DNA of 64,000 nucleotides from Anoplolepis gracilipes (taxonomy: Eukaryota > Arthropoda > Insecta > Hymenoptera > Formicidae): contig NC_132980.1 in assembly GCF_047496725.1 (NCBI RefSeq), positions 2,587,001 to 2,651,000 on the forward strand. Reading direction: 5' to 3'. A program made the position numbers and the translations under genes. Every line of letters starts with the position of its first letter. The first letter of the stretch is position 1. This document shows positions 1-12,293 of the stretch, one piece after another. Under the pieces are notes generated by a model that did no database searches, had not been told where the DNA came from, and saw only the letters and a list, made by a program, of their open reading frames with translations.

Positions 1-311
1 CGAGAGGATAATGAGTGGAAGCAAGGAGCGGAGAGGAACAGGAAGAGGATAGCGGACACGGGTCAGTAAGGAGAGAGCGGAAAGAAGGAGCGGTGCGGTA
101 GAGAGAAAGGAGGCAGAGTACTGACGGTACGCGGCAGATGGCGGTAGGAGATGGTTAGAAAGCATAGCGGAAAATGATCCCGATATATCGATATCGAGGA
201 AGGCGGCAAGCAGGGATATCGATTAGGATAATGGCGAGTGAATGGTCTAAGACACGTGTGTTGAGAGGTTAGAGGAAAGTTGGGAATAAAAAGCAAAGGA
301 GATAGTGGAGT

Positions 312-836
312 GTGTGGATAGAGGGAAGTGATAAATACAAGGAAAAGGAGACAGTGGAGTATGCGGACAGAGTGGAGGAAGGAGAGTGGCGCGAAGGAAG
401 AAAAGAGAGAGAAGAAATGAGGAGGAAGGAACAGGGAGAGATGGAAGAGCTGAGGGAGATTAGAAAGGAGATGAGAGAATTGAAGGAGTGCCGGATGGAA
501 GTGCTAGCGGTGGTGAGGAAGATTTACGGAGAGCTAGAGGTGAGGAGGGAGAGCAGGGAAGGAAAGGTGGAGTGTGAGAAGAGAGAAGAGTTAAGAGAGA
601 GGAAGAAAGGGAGAGAGGAACGGCGGAATGGCAGGGGGAGGAGAGAAGAGGAGGGAAGGGAGAGGAGAGAGGGCAGAGAGAGAGTGGCAAGTCGAGTGGT
701 AAACGGGAAGAGGAAGGTGACAGGGAAGAAGAGGAGAGAGGAGTGGAGCGGCGAGGGGAAGAGAGAAGAGGAGAAAAGGGAAAAGAGAGTGGGGAGAAAG
801 AGGGTACAGAAGAGAGTAAAGAAGAAGGTCGGATGA
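312..836 (+). pseudogene. LINE ORF1 N-terminal coiled-coil fragment
   Basis: A 174-codon frame, extremely rich in Glu, Arg and Lys. Residues about 30-95 form a regular coiled coil (for example MEELREIRKEMRELKECRME). The same stretch, with about half the residues identical, occurs on the minus strand at 30,256-30,885. Residues after about 95 are low-complexity GER/EER repeats that look expanded. ORF1 proteins bind the element's RNA; here only the coiled-coil part is in this frame. Frames around 743-982 and 1,423-1,632 continue the low-complexity part, indicating frameshifts. The long minus-strand frames here are pyrimidine shadows. Confidence 0.5.
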
Positions 837-1501
837 ACGAGAGGAGGAAGAAGCATGAGGAGAAGGGGAAAAGGGTAGAAGTGAGTGAGGAGAGGAAGGA
901 GAAAGGAGGAAAGGAGACCGAAAAAGAGAAGAAGAAGGAGGAGGAAGAGTTAAAGAGAGAAGAAGGGAAAGGGGGGACTTGAAGAGAAGACTGGATCGAA
1001 CAAGAGGAAGTACAGGAGGAAAAGGTGAAAGATAGTGGAGGATCAATGAAGAGGAGGGAGAGATAAAAAGAGGGGAAAAAGATGAGAAGTTGGAAAGGGA
1101 GAGGAGAGAGCGACAAGAGAAGAGGAGAGGATGAGGATAGAGAGACCGGGAAGAAGAAGAAGAGGGAAGAGGAAGAAGAGAGGAGGAAAGAAGGAAAGGG
1201 GGGAGAATTGAAGAGCAGACTGGATCGGGCAAGAAGAAGTGTAGGAGGAAAGGAGGAAGAAAGGGGAAAGACAAAGAAGAAAAAGAGATAAAGAGAAGGT
1301 GGGAAGATAAGGGGAAAGAAAGGGAGAGGAGAGGGCGGCAGGAGGAGAGGAGAGGAGGACAAGAGCGGCAAGAGGAGAAGAGAAGAAAAGAAAAGGATAG
1401 AGAAGATGAGGCATGGTGAAAGATGGTAGAAGAGGAGGAAGAGGAAGAGTGGGTGGAAGAGAAGGAAAAGGAGGAAAGAGAGAGGAAGAAAAAGCGGGAG
1501 A

Positions 1502-2050
1502 GTGTCTGGAGGAGGATGGAGGGAAGAGCGGAAAGAGCAAGAAAGGAGAAGGAACGTAGGGATATGGAGAGAAGAGATAGAGCGGAAAGAGAAGAAGAGG
1601 AGAGAAGAAAGAAGAGAAAGAGAGAAATGTGACATGGAGAGGAATAGAGGGGGCAGACCAGGAGAGGAGAGGAGGTATATTGTGGACGGGATCATCAGGA
1701 GGGAATTGGGCAGGAAGTTGAGGATAAAGTGGATAGAAGAAAAAAGAAGGGAGGATGGGACATGGATGGTTTTAACAAAAATGGAGAAGAGAGAGGATGG
1801 GAAAGAGGTATTAGAGAAAGAAGGAGAAATAAGAGGGAACTGGGGAGTGGGAGTAGATGAAGATTTGACAATGAAAGAGAGGAAGATGAAATGGAGGATT
1901 ATTAGGGAAGCAGCAAGAAGAGAGAGCGAGAGGCAGGAAAGTGGTGACAACGAGCAGGGAACTGAGAGTGGATGGGAAGAAGTGGAGATGGATAGAAGAG
2001 GAAAAGAGATGGGAGGTAGAAAATGGAGAGGAGAGAAAGATGGGAAGTAA
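1502..2050 (+). pseudogene. LINE ORF1 C-terminal (RRM-like) fragment
   Basis: This frame changes near 1,660 from low-complexity Glu/Arg sequence to a normal-looking domain: YIVDGIIRRELGRKLRIKWI, then WMVLTKMEKREDGKEVLEKE, GVGVDEDLTMKERKMKWRII and a trailing Trp/Arg-rich segment. Spacing and motifs match the C-terminal nucleic-acid-binding part of ant non-LTR retrotransposon ORF1 proteins. It is out of frame with the N-terminal fragment, so the ORF is broken. A partial copy on the minus strand near 29,600-29,690 carries the matching WVLLTELEK-type segment. Confidence 0.5.
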
Positions 2051-2934
2051 GAGGAGAGAAGAAGAGGACGATTAAGAGAGGGTAGGAGGAGAGAAGAAGA
2101 GGATGACTGAGGAAAGGGGACGAAAATCGGATCAGAGGGAGGAGAGGGGAATAGATTAGCCTGGAGGAAAGGGAGGAAGGTGGAAACTCGAAGAGAGAAG
2201 AGGAGACGAACAAAGGGAGAGAAGAGACAGAGAGAACAGAGAGAGAGATGGAGAAGAGGAGAGAGAGGAGAGGAAAGGGGGAACGAGAGAGGGTGGATCG
2301 TGAGGGAGGGAGAGGGAAGTAGTATGTAAGGGCCGCAAAATGATCAGATTCGCGGGGGAGAGGAATGAGGAAGAGAAATGAGATGAGGGGGGGTATAAGG
2401 ACGTATGATTTGTATATGTTGTATATGTAGTAATTGATGTTGTTTTTTGGTTTAGTGGTCCCCTAAAAACACCCCGGAAACCTACGGGACCCGGAATAAA
2501 CTTATCTATCTATAAAGAGGCAACACGAGTAATAAATTTAATAAAATAAAGGAGACTGTCTTCAAGAGAATAGATAAAAGAAGAGGAACCGTCCGACACC
2601 TCCCCGGCATTCCCAGAAAAATCCTCGAATCGCTGTGCCCCCTCCCGGAGGCACAACAGTATATTTCTCTATGTGAAACAAACACTTGTTAAATTTCTTT
2701 TAATGTAAAATTAATCATTAAATTATTTTTTCCTTAATAAAATTGTTAAATTACAAAAGTTTTGTTTCTATTATTTTGTATTATTTTTAGTTATACTAAA
2801 TTGCGCGAATTATAAAAATTATTTTAAAAATGCGAAAATTAAAGAACATGCATTTGAAGATAGAGAAAGAAGGAATATGTAAACCCTTGTCGACAATTTT
2901 TGCTATCAAACGCGTTTCAATTGCTCGCAGAGTA

Positions 2935-5900
2935 ATGAATCGCGTCAAGGCTCAATATTTTGATCTCTGTAGAATTCCTTTAATCGCACTTGGCTTATGG
3001 CCTTATCAGGAATCAAAATTCATTTATCTTTAGGCAATCTTGTGTTATGGTATTTTGATAAGCTTTAATATATTCCAGGTATATATTTTTAATCTGATTA
3101 TTATTAAATTTATTTTATCAATCGTAAAAAGCACTTTTATGCAATTTCTCGAGATAAAAAAATGTATTTTTTAATAATGTAATTTCTTTAATAAACTAAT
3201 TGATTGCAGCTCACAGCGTTTATAACTAAAGAATGCACACTCGTGTTTATCATCAAAGTTCTTTTTACTGTAATGTTTTTTAATTGTTACCTGATTCAAT
3301 ATCACTCATTTTGGATAAATATTTATAATGTAAGTTTATTCATGTGATTGTATTTATTTAAGTAAATATATATATTTTTAGATACAATAATTCAAATTTT
3401 TGAATTAAAAACATTGTTAATTATTATTATTATGGTTATTATTATAGGTAAAATATTTATTGAAGCAACTTCAAAATATTTGTAACAAATTAAAAGATGA
3501 AAATAAAATTGCTATTATCAAAAAGTATGAGAATATCGTGAAATGTTTTACAAGTATATGTAAGACATTATTTCTTGACAATTAGTACACGTTAAATTAA
3601 GTAAATTACACAATCGTGATAAAAACTAAACACTTCAATTAATCTGATTAGCACATTTTTTTAATTTACATATGTTTATTACATTTAATAGACAATAAAA
3701 AATTATAAAAAATTGTATTATAGAAAGTATTTGTACATACATATTTATTTGTTTACTTATTTAATTATTAATAGTTGTAATTATTTTTTGATTTTAAAAG
3801 TATACATAATTTCACAATTAATATTTTGCAAAAATGTTAAAGAAAATAAATGATTAAGCGTCAAGCAATAAAAGTAAAAAATATATTTATGTTTAAAATA
3901 TACATAAACATATTTTTTAAAATATTAGAAAGTAGCAGTTTATGTTTCTTTTAAATGTCTTTAGCGCTTATTTATTGTGTTGCATTTATTGTCAGCGGTT
4001 TTGTACTAACTTGGCCACAAATTCTTAATACTAATATGAACGCGTCTCAATCACATCAGACAGCGCAAATCGTGACTGAGTATTTTGTCGATCAAGAAAA
4101 ATATTCTTATTTAATTTTACTACATAAAAATGCAGTTTTTTGTATAGGGTCATCTCCATTGGGGTAGAAACACTGCTTATAGCATGTGCTACATACATAT
4201 GTGGAATGTTTCAAATGCAGGTGAAAAAAACAAATTTAGAAATAATTATGAGAATATAATTGCAAATGAATCTTTGGTTTATTTATTCTTTTTAATGTAT
4301 TGTGTTGTTTTAATATATACATATTGTTATAATATATGCAAATTGTTTTAATGTATATATTTACTTCGTAAAAATGATATAGCATAACACATGAAAAATA
4401 AATAACTCCTTTGTATTTTTTTCCTATTTTGAACAAAAATACATTTATGGTATCAAACAGTTCTAATTTTTTTGATTATGCAAGAATCACAATCTGCTAC
4501 AAGAAAGAAGAAAAAAATAATAACTGAAAATAGTATTTTCTATTAAATCATTATTCATTTCAAAAGTTTTAATAAAAATTTTTTTTCTTTTTACTCCAAA
4601 ACTAATACAATTTTAATGTCATTTTAAGATAAAGAGCGTGCAATAGATTTAAATAGAAATAAAGAATTAAATTAAATTAATTATAGAATTAGATTAAAAT
4701 AAAAATAAAATTTAATCGATTAAATATAGAAAATTTTTATAACTACGAAAATTACATAAAGATATATGTGTAATACCAAATACTGCTTGGTTTAAAGAAA
4801 ACTTAAAAAAAATCTATTTTATTAATCTTTGACTACTTATTATGCACAAGAAAAAAAAGTGTTAAAATTTAAATTTGTTACATTTTAATGTAAAAAAATT
4901 CATAAAAATAAATTATTACTATGAAAAAACATGATATATAACATATATACTAATTAGTTCTTTGTACCATAGAAAATATAGGAAATAGTAATTTCTTATC
5001 TAAAATAAGAACAAAAAATGCGAAGAAGTGTTATTATTTTGTATATATACTCTTTGTACTTACAGAAGAAAAATTATTTATAGTTATCGCATGGAACAAG
5101 CAATAACCATTAAAGTATTCAAAAATGTTAATCTGGAAAATCAGACTATGATTTGTAAAGATATAATTGATGTCGTCAAAATTCATCGCAAGGCTATAAA
5201 GTAAGTATGCATGCGATAATAATGATATATTGATAATTGTAATGGCATTCTATTTTTCTTAAAGGTTTTGCGATTTTATGTCGTCTAGTTTTGAAGACTC
5301 TTTCTTGCTTTTTATAATAAATGGTGTGACTTGTTTGAGCTTGAATATTTTTGGAGTAAGCTTTTTTTCGAGTTCTTAAAATTTATTGTTCAGCAAACAT
5401 ACAAACCATTTTATAATAATCAAAATACAATTCATAGATGACAAAAATACAATTAGAAAAGAATAAAATTACCTAATAATATAAATCTCAAATCACGCTA
5501 ATTATAAAATAATAAATTTTTAATAAAAAATCTTAGTGAATTATTTTTTTTGTTTTTTTTTCTTACTCATAATTTTTTTGTAACGTTATTATGTAAACCG
5601 AGTATTTGTACATATAAAAAAAATGATAACTACAATTATGATATTTCAGATTTTTCAAAATGCATCGCTAGGAGATAATGAAGCATTGTTCTTACAACTG
5701 ACACTTACGGTTGTCATCGTTTTTTATATGTTCGTAGCTAACTATATCGGGCAAGAAATTACAAATCACAACAATCACGTATACTTTACAGCATAAGATG
5801 TAAATATATTATTTAAACAATAGCGTATGTACAAACATATAATATATTCTACGTATCTTCTTTATTATTGATTACTCTATTTATTGAGTGATGATTATTT

Positions 5901-6168
5901 CCTAGATACAATAGTCAGTAGTACAGTGCCCCACTACACGCACAGAAGCTGATACTTTTTATATTGATAAGAGGTAGCAAAACTTTATATCTCAATGTCG
6001 GTGGACTGATTTTGGCATCGTTAGAGTGTTTTACTTCAGTAAGAATTATAAATTACGGTTTAGATTTAGAGGGTTTTACATTAATAATGTAACAGAAGAC
6101 TTATTGTTTTTTAGCTAACAAAAACATCAATGTCCTACTTCACCGTTATGCATTCCCTACAGGAGTAA
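2935..6168 (+). pseudogene. Odorant receptor copy A (9-exon type), pseudogene
   Basis: Insect ORs are seven-transmembrane ligand-gated channel subunits in antennal neurons. Exons by splice sites and alignment with the other copies: 2,935-3,078, 3,210-3,329, 3,448-3,559, 3,965-4,220, 5,084-5,200, 5,265-5,355, 5,650-5,792, 5,906-6,038, 6,115-6,168. Exon 1 has the ant OR motif ALGLWPYQESKF; exon 7 has ANYIGQE; exon 9 ends in SMSYFTVMHS. Lesions: TAG at 3,031-3,033 where B has CAT and C and D have CAA; a 1-nt frameshift near 4,147 in exon 4; donor after exon 7 changed from GT to AT (5,793); TAG at 5,919-5,921 where B, C and D have TGG. The upstream start at 2,830 is not conserved, so the 2,935 ATG is preferred. 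Confidence 0.85.
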
Positions 6169-6790
6169 TGCATAAAAATACATGTTATTTATAAATATAA
6201 ATTGGCTAGAAGGTACAAATTGGTCATAATTTACTTTTTACGTTTGGAAAAGTATAATATCGACAAATGTTGAATAAATGAATTAATACATCACCGTAAT
6301 GTCATTGATTTTGTTTTCTGATCGTTTATGAAATCAAGTCAGAAATTCACAATCATGTGTTGTTTCCAATAATAGATATCTATTTATATGTTTTCTTTAT
6401 TTATTCATTTTTATCAAGTAAATTATGTATTCGTAAATAATATATATCATATAAGTCTTAAAAATAACACACAACAAATGATATTTAATAATCTACAATT
6501 GGCCTTAAATAAATATATTAAAGTTAGCATATTTAAACAATTACATTCCACGATACCTTATTCAATACTTTAAAAAGAATAGTTTTGTAGCTGATTTGCT
6601 AATATACGTGAGAGACGGATCGACGTAACGTTCTTCCCCAAAGTCAAGTTTCTCCTATAAGCGTAAATACAAGAATGAAGCATGTGTTTCATATGCCACT
6701 GAAAAAGAAATCGATTGCGTTTGCGCCGACTTCGATCGAAAGGCTATCTGAATATTTCTCTGTATAAAATACATATTTATTAAATTTCCT
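5395..6790 (+). repeat. Segmental duplication unit 1 (OR exons 7-9 and downstream)
   Basis: Intron 6, exons 7-9 and about 600 bp of downstream DNA of OR A are repeated almost base for base at about 9,905-11,480 (OR B). Shared landmarks include the CCCCACTACACGCACAGAAG exon 8 stretch and the TTGGCTAGAAGGTACAAATT block. The two copies differ by scattered substitutions and a few indels. This is a recent tandem duplication within the array. The 6,169-7,044 part has no gene besides the upstream block of OR B. Confidence 0.8.
6711..6770 (+). promoter_or_regulatory. Conserved upstream block of OR B
   Basis: CGATTGCG, then CGCCGACTTCGATCGAAA, then CTATCTGAATATTTCTCTG lies about 275 bp before the OR B start. 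The same block occurs at a similar distance before OR C and OR D. Conservation amid diverged intergenic DNA suggests a promoter or transcription start region, but shared ancestry of the duplication unit could also explain it. Confidence 0.45.
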
Positions 6791-7358
6791 TTTGTGTGAA
6801 ATCGATTTGCTTAATTGCCTCATTTTTAAATTGTTGAATTACAGGTGTTTCGTTTGTAATGCCTTGTGCAATTTCGTATTTATCCTGAATTGGACAATTT
6901 AGAATTTGCTTTATAAAAAACGAAGTTAAACATATTTAATTTGGAAAAGAAAAAAGAGAAAGTAGAGAATCTTTATCAATTTTTCCTCATTCGTCCAATA
7001 CGTACCTGTTCGTATACGTTCGTATACGTACATGTTCGTACAACATGATCTGCATCAAAACTCAATATTTTAGTTTTAATCGGATCTTTCTACTCGCAAT
7101 CGGTTTATGGCCCTATCAACGATCAAAATTCGTTCGGCTTCATGCAATCTCGTTTTTCGGTCTTCTAATAAGCTTTGTTATATTTCAGATACGTCCGTAT
7201 TTTTGTAGAAGATATATTACACATCATTGCTAATTATAGCAAATACTCATTTTTTGCATTTTTTAAATATGCTGAATTATATTAAAATATTAATAATAGA
7301 ATATATTAATTAAATATTGATAATAGAGTATATTGCAAGTGCTATATTTAATTAATAA

Positions 7359-7407
<49 letters not shown>

Positions 7408-7950
7408 TAAAGTTTTATTATATCATTTTATATTATCGTAAATATATTATTAAATAAATTATTGTTTTAATTTATGAAGAATGATAATTTCTTTATGAAA
7501 TATTTTTAATAATATGATTGAATAAAGTTAACAGCGCTGATAACTACAAAATGCACTTTCGACTTTATTCTCAAAATTTCCTCTACGGCAATATTCTTTA
7601 GTTTCTATGTAATTAAGTACAACATGTTCTGGATTACTCATCATGTAAGTTAATTGTTAATATAAATTTTTTGTATAAATTAATATTCTTAATAATTAAA
7701 TTTTTATTTATGACAACCTTTTCTAACTTTTCCAAAACAGCATTAAATATTGTTGTAATGATAGGTGAGATATTTGTTGGAGCAACTACAGTATATCTAT
7801 AATGCATTGAAAGACGAAAATGAGATTGCTATCATTATAAAATATGGAAATAATGCAAAACGTTGTACACTTGTATTTATATGTAAGAAAGCATTTGTTA
7901 ATACTTATTATCAGTATACATTATGAAATGAAGTAAATTTTTGAAGTGAA

Positions 7951-9162
7951 TTATTCGCTTGTTCTGTTGTGAGTTGCGCTGACGGCGTAATCAGCAAATA
8001 AGGGCATTTCTCCAAGAAAACCTGCTTTGCTGATATTATCCATAGTGTCCCGAAATCCTCGATCAACAATCATTATATCATTTCGAAAACTATCCCAAAT
8101 ATCTTGTTTTAAAAGATTAGTCATGATGGTTGCATCGTTCATGTTACCGGGGTAAAGTCCAAAAACGCCTGCTATGAATCCATCCGGAGAAACTATCATC
8201 ATCGGTTTTATCAAATTCCTATGCTTATGTCCTGAATAAGTCATTCGTTGAAAAACGTAATTCCCACTTTTTTCAACGAATATATAGGTTCCATCTAAGA
8301 TAAAAATAACAGAATCTCCCAATAGCGAATGAAGAAGTTTTGATATTTCCGTGCGGTGTTTAAGTAAATCATCTCGATCGCAGCTGAGATTTAGTGAATT
8401 ATTTGCAATGTCTACAAGAGATTTCCGAATCACATCGCAGTACCTGCTTGCAGTTTCACGATGTATATCCCATTTGCATTGTAATTCACTATATGTATAT
8501 CCTCATCATAGACGGGACAAATATATACCTAAAGCGCATGCTACATCTCTCACACCTGACAAATTATCTAAATGATACAGTACCTGCTTAATTTGTGATT
8601 TTGTCAATCCTGTTTCAAAAATAAGATTTTTTTTTTTCATATCTAGAAATGATGGTTTTCCGGTTCTTAGTTTTCTTTCTATCAAAATCATCTCTTTGAA
8701 ACTGGTCATCATTGACACAATCTCATCAGCATTCATACATACTTCATTACAATTCAACGAAAAATTCTCAGGAATTTGAAAGGATTCTTTTTCACCATGT
8801 GTACAGCAAGCACGTACTTCATATTTGACGTATAGGTTTCTTTGAATAAATATTTCTAGACACTCTCGCTTTGATAACAGTCTCAGACGTCGTTCTGGAC
8901 AACCAAAAATACATTTCTAAGAACATACTGGAATTGTCGGAAGGTCTAGTTTGATCATCGAATTCGGATCACCATGTTCATTTTCAGAATTTGACACTCT
9001 ATTAAACCTCGAAATAGGACCGTCATTGGACGAGTGCGAGACAGATCTGTAACACTTTTGGCAATAGTATTTTTTATCTCGCTCACAATAATCGATACGC
9101 TTGAGTTTTTTCAAGATCCTTTTTGCAGATTTCGCAAATGTCCCCATTTTAAGCTTTATCAT
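7951..9162 (-). pseudogene. PIF/Harbinger-like DDE transposase, pseudogene
   Basis: One minus-strand frame of 404 codons interrupted by three stops (TAG at 8,917-8,919; adjacent TGA TGA at 8,503-8,508). N-terminal part has paired Cys (YCERDKKYYCQKC) resembling a zinc-binding DNA-binding module. The C-terminal third is a DDE_Tnp_4-type catalytic domain: FILDGTYIFVEKSGNYVF (first Asp), SGHKHRNLIKPMMIVSPDG, IVDRGFRD (second Asp). The frame ends before the expected catalytic Glu, so the protein is C-terminally truncated as well. The insert replaces exons 4-6 of OR B. An ISL2EU-type assignment is possible. Confidence 0.7.
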
Positions 9163-9169
9163 CCGAATA

Positions 9170-9905
9170 AATTATAATAATGCAAATAGTTGTCATAGTA
9201 GTGAAAACGGAAGTCAAGACAGAAACGATAGAAGAACACAACCCACAGATGACGAGAGACAACAAGGAGAAACTAAGATTAAAGATAAAAGACCGTTTTC
9301 CGGTAGAAAACGCTAAAGCGACGAAGTATAAGCGACTATGAGGACGAAAGAACAATCTGGCCCGTCGTTACGTGTGCCTATTAACGATCCTGAGAAATCT
9401 CTCCTTTATCACCGGCAATGAAACGGAAATTCGCGAAGAACGTTATGTTCCTCAGTCTACTCGGCAAAATATTACTGCTGCACCCGGTACGAGTAGAAAA
9501 GACACGCAATTACGATTGCGAGGAGGACGCGGATTTTGCAGTCTACTTTATCTTCGTTGTATAAAACAATTTTATCAAATAACTTTGATTTAATTGATAA
9601 GCGTCTATTTCTTATAGCAATCAAATATTGAATATTGTTTATGAGTTTAGGATATGTAAATTTAAGTTTTACTGGATTAGAATTGAGGAGTTGCTTTGTG
9701 AGCGGAGTTTGCAGGACAGTTGATCAACGATATCTGCCACCCAAACTATGTGCGTTTTTGACCCGGCAATTGATGTTCCACGAGTTTCCAGAATATATAA
9801 CAACTTTTTTCGTGTTTTTTAGGGTATCCTTGATCATGTAGAACCCAAATTTTACGTTCCATTCAAGGTAAAAAAATCGCGGTTTTCCGACATCCTCTTT
9901 TATTA
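9170..9905. other. Rest of the insert in OR B, no recognised gene
   Basis: This part of the insert has higher GC than its surroundings and short + strand frames (9,101-9,316; 9,372-9,593; 9,635-9,841) with charged, unrecognised peptides. They may be remnants of a second, divergently read gene of the same transposon, but no motif supports a function. Homology to OR A intron 6 resumes at about 9,905. Confidence 0.35.
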
Positions 9906-10091
9906 TTTAACAATAAATATATATACCATTTCATTATAACCAAAATACAAAGAATTCGTAGATGACAAAAATACAATTAGAAAAGCATAAAAATAATTAA
10001 TAATATAAATCTCAAATCGCACTAATTATAAAATAATAAATTTTTAATAAAAATCTTAGCGAATTATTTTTTTTTTTTCTTACTCATAATA

Positions 10092-10250
10092 GCTGCGTTC
10101 AGCAGAGAAAGCAAATCAGTGAGCGCTTAGTGATTCTTTATTGTGATTGATTCTTGCATTTAGATCTTCATTGGACCTAAGTGCAGAAACCAATCACAAT
10201 AAAGAATCACTAAGCGCTCATTGATTTGCTTTCTCTGCTTAACGCAGCCA
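10092..10250. mobile_element. Short foldback MITE in intron 6 of OR B
   Basis: Two arms of about 58 bp are inverted repeats of each other, both beginning GCTGCGTT and containing AGCAGAGAAAGCAAATCA, around a short spacer. The same intron in OR A lacks this stretch, so it inserted after the A/B duplication. Confidence 0.7.
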
Positions 10251-11417
10251 ATTTTTTCTAACGTTATTACGTAAACCAAGTAGTTGTACATATAAAAAAA
10301 TGATAACTATAATTATGATATTTTAGATTTTTCAAAATGAATCGCTAAGAGATAATGAAACATTGTTCTTACATCTGACACTTACGGTTGTCATCATTTT
10401 TTATATGTTTGTAGCTATATCGGGCAAGAAGTTACAAATCACAACAATCACTTTACTTTACAGCTTAAGATATAAATATATTATTTAAACAATAGCGTAT
10501 GTACAAACATATAATATATTCTACGTATCTTCTTTATTATTGATTACTCTATTTATTAAGTGATGATTATTTCCTAGATACAATAGTCAGTGGTACAGTG
10601 CCCCACTACACGCACAGAAGCTGATACTTTTTATATTGATAAGAGGTAGCAAAACTTTATATCTCAATGTCGGTGGACTGATTTTGGCATCGTTAGAGTG
10701 TTTCACTTCAGTAAGAATTATAAATTACAGTTCAGATTTAGAAGGTTTTACATTAATAATGTAACAGAAGACCTTTTGTTTATAGCTAACAAAAACATCA
10801 ATGTCCTAATTCACCGTTTTGCATTCCCTACAGGAGTAATGCATAAAAATACATGTTATTTATAAATATAAATTGGCTAGAAGGTACAAATTGGTCATAA
10901 TTTACTTTTTACGTTTAGAAAAGTATAATATCGACAAATGTTGAATAAATGAATTAATACATCACCGTAATGTCATTAATTTTGTTAGTGTCATTGTTTT
11001 TTCTGATCGTTGCACTGTTTATGAAATCAAGTCAGAAATTCACAATCATGTGTGTCGTTTCCAATAATAGATGTCTATTTATATGTTTTCTTTATTTATT
11101 CATTTTTATTAAGTAAATTATGTATATTAAATAATATATATCATATAAGTTTGGAAAAAAAACATGTAACGCAACAAATGATATTTAATAATCCACAGTT
11201 GGCATTACATAAATACATATATTAAAAACTAGCATATTTAAACAATTACAGTCCACGATACCTCATACAATAATACGTTTAAAAAGATGGTTTCGTAGCA
11301 GATTTGCTAATATACATGAGAGACGAATCGACGTGACGTGCTTCCCCAAAGTCAAGTTTCCCCTATGAGCGTAAAAGCAAGACTGAAGCATGTGATTCAT
11401 ATGCCACTGGAAAAGAA

Positions 11418-11466
11418 GGCGATTGCGCCGACTTCGATCGAAAAGCTATCTGAATATTTCTCTATG
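11418..11466 (+). promoter_or_regulatory. Conserved upstream block of OR C
   Basis: Same CGATTGCG / GCCGACTTCGATCGAAAA / CTATCTGAATATTTCTCT block as before OR B. It is about 830 bp before the OR C start because a 561-bp transposon inserted in between; without it the distance is about 270 bp. Confidence 0.45.
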
Positions 11467-11588
11467 TAAAATATATATTTATAAAATTCCCTTGTGTGAA
11501 ATCGATCGCTTAATCGTCTCTTCTTAAAATTGTAAAATTACAAGTTTGGTTTCTTTTGTAATGTCTTGTGCAATTTCATATTTATACT

Positions 11589-12149
11589 CACCGAAAAAAT
11601 TGTATTCTCTATTTTAGAAGATTCCTTCTAAAGCTTTCCTCCAATAAAATATTCTAAAAAATTCAGAATATTCCCCTCTAATGATCTTTTGTTAAAAATA
11701 GTATATGAAATAAAGAAAATATTCTTAAATTGTATCATACAAACCCTATTTGCGCTCACACCACTAGAGGGCATAACGGTATATTTTTCCTGTAGATAGA
11801 AAAACCTCTCGCAAGATATAAGAACCCCAACCCAAGAGAGCTCAGTATCGGGGCTCTTAGCCCTGAAAATGCAAACTGCAACGTTTGCAAAACGTCATTG
11901 CGTGCATTACGCTGTTTAATCATGCGGCATCCTTCCGGAAGTCCCCAGTTTAGATTCTAATTCTAATGGTCACGAAAGTCTCAAACTAGAAGTGTATATA
12001 TTCTTACATATTAAGAATATCTAATACTTTTCTACTTTTTAGAGGATTTCTGTCTTTAGTTAAGAAAATCCTCTTGGCGCCTATTTTAGAGGAAGATATT
12101 CTAAAAATAAGTGGTATATTCTTAAAATGAGAATATGATTTTTTCGGTG
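11589..12149. mobile_element. Non-autonomous DNA transposon with CACCGAAAAAA ends
   Basis: The segment starts CACCGAAAAAA and ends TTTTTTCGGTG, with imperfect longer inverted similarity (TATTCTC / GAGAATA inside). CT flanks both ends, which would fit a 2-bp target duplication. The homologous region upstream of OR B runs straight through this point, confirming an insertion. No coding frame is seen inside. Confidence 0.65.
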
Positions 12150-12293
12150 CTGAATTGGACAATTTATGATTGAATTTATTCTAAAAAAACGAGAAAAGTT
12201 GTGGATATTTAATTTGGAAAAGAAAAAAGGAAAAATAGAGGCGGATCTTTATGAATTTTTTCTCAGTTCAATACGTATCTATGCTCGCACAGT

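Larger units (their letters stand above)
1..2515 (+). mobile_element. LINE-type retroelement copy, ORF1 only, no reverse transcriptase
   Basis: The stretch is almost pure purine on the + strand. It codes in pieces for a Lys/Glu/Arg-rich coiled-coil protein ending in a domain like ant LINE ORF1 proteins. After the ORF1 remnant come about 400 bp of 3'-UTR-like sequence and a tail ending ACTTATCTATCTAT (2,499-2,512), typical of short-repeat LINE tails. No RT or endonuclease is present between ORF1 and the tail, so this is a half-LINE derivative. The element starts before the window. A related inverted copy lies at 29,587-31,430; the block near 130-200 with GCGGCAGATGGCGGTAGG is shared. The tail abuts the upstream region of OR copy A. 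Confidence 0.65.
7045..10809 (+). pseudogene. Odorant receptor copy B, pseudogene with exons 4-6 replaced
   Basis: Exon 1 at 7,045-7,188 (MICIKTQYF, LLAIGLWPYQRSKF), exon 2 at 7,528-7,644, exon 3 at 7,765-7,882. Exons 4-6 are missing; in their place is a foreign insert with a transposase (about 7,937-9,905). Homology to OR A resumes in intron 6, followed by exon 7 (10,327-10,464), exon 8 (10,578-10,710) and exon 9 (from 10,786). Further lesions: donor after exon 1 is AT not GT; a 4-nt deletion in exon 7 shifts the frame; donor after exon 7 is TT; exon 9 has TAA at 10,807-10,809 where copy A has TAC. Exon 8 keeps the Trp that is lost in copy A. Confidence 0.85.
9905..11480 (+). repeat. Segmental duplication unit 2 (OR exons 7-9 and downstream)
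   Basis: Second copy of the unit described at 5,395-6,790. It differs by a 160-bp MITE in intron 6 and small indels. No additional gene lies in the part after exon 9 (10,810-11,417). Confidence 0.8.

Noticed and set aside
460..1950. 496-codon minus-strand frame (Ser/Leu/Pro/Phe-rich)
   Set aside because: It is the complement of a purine-run LINE ORF1; composition explains the lack of stops. No domain or start context.
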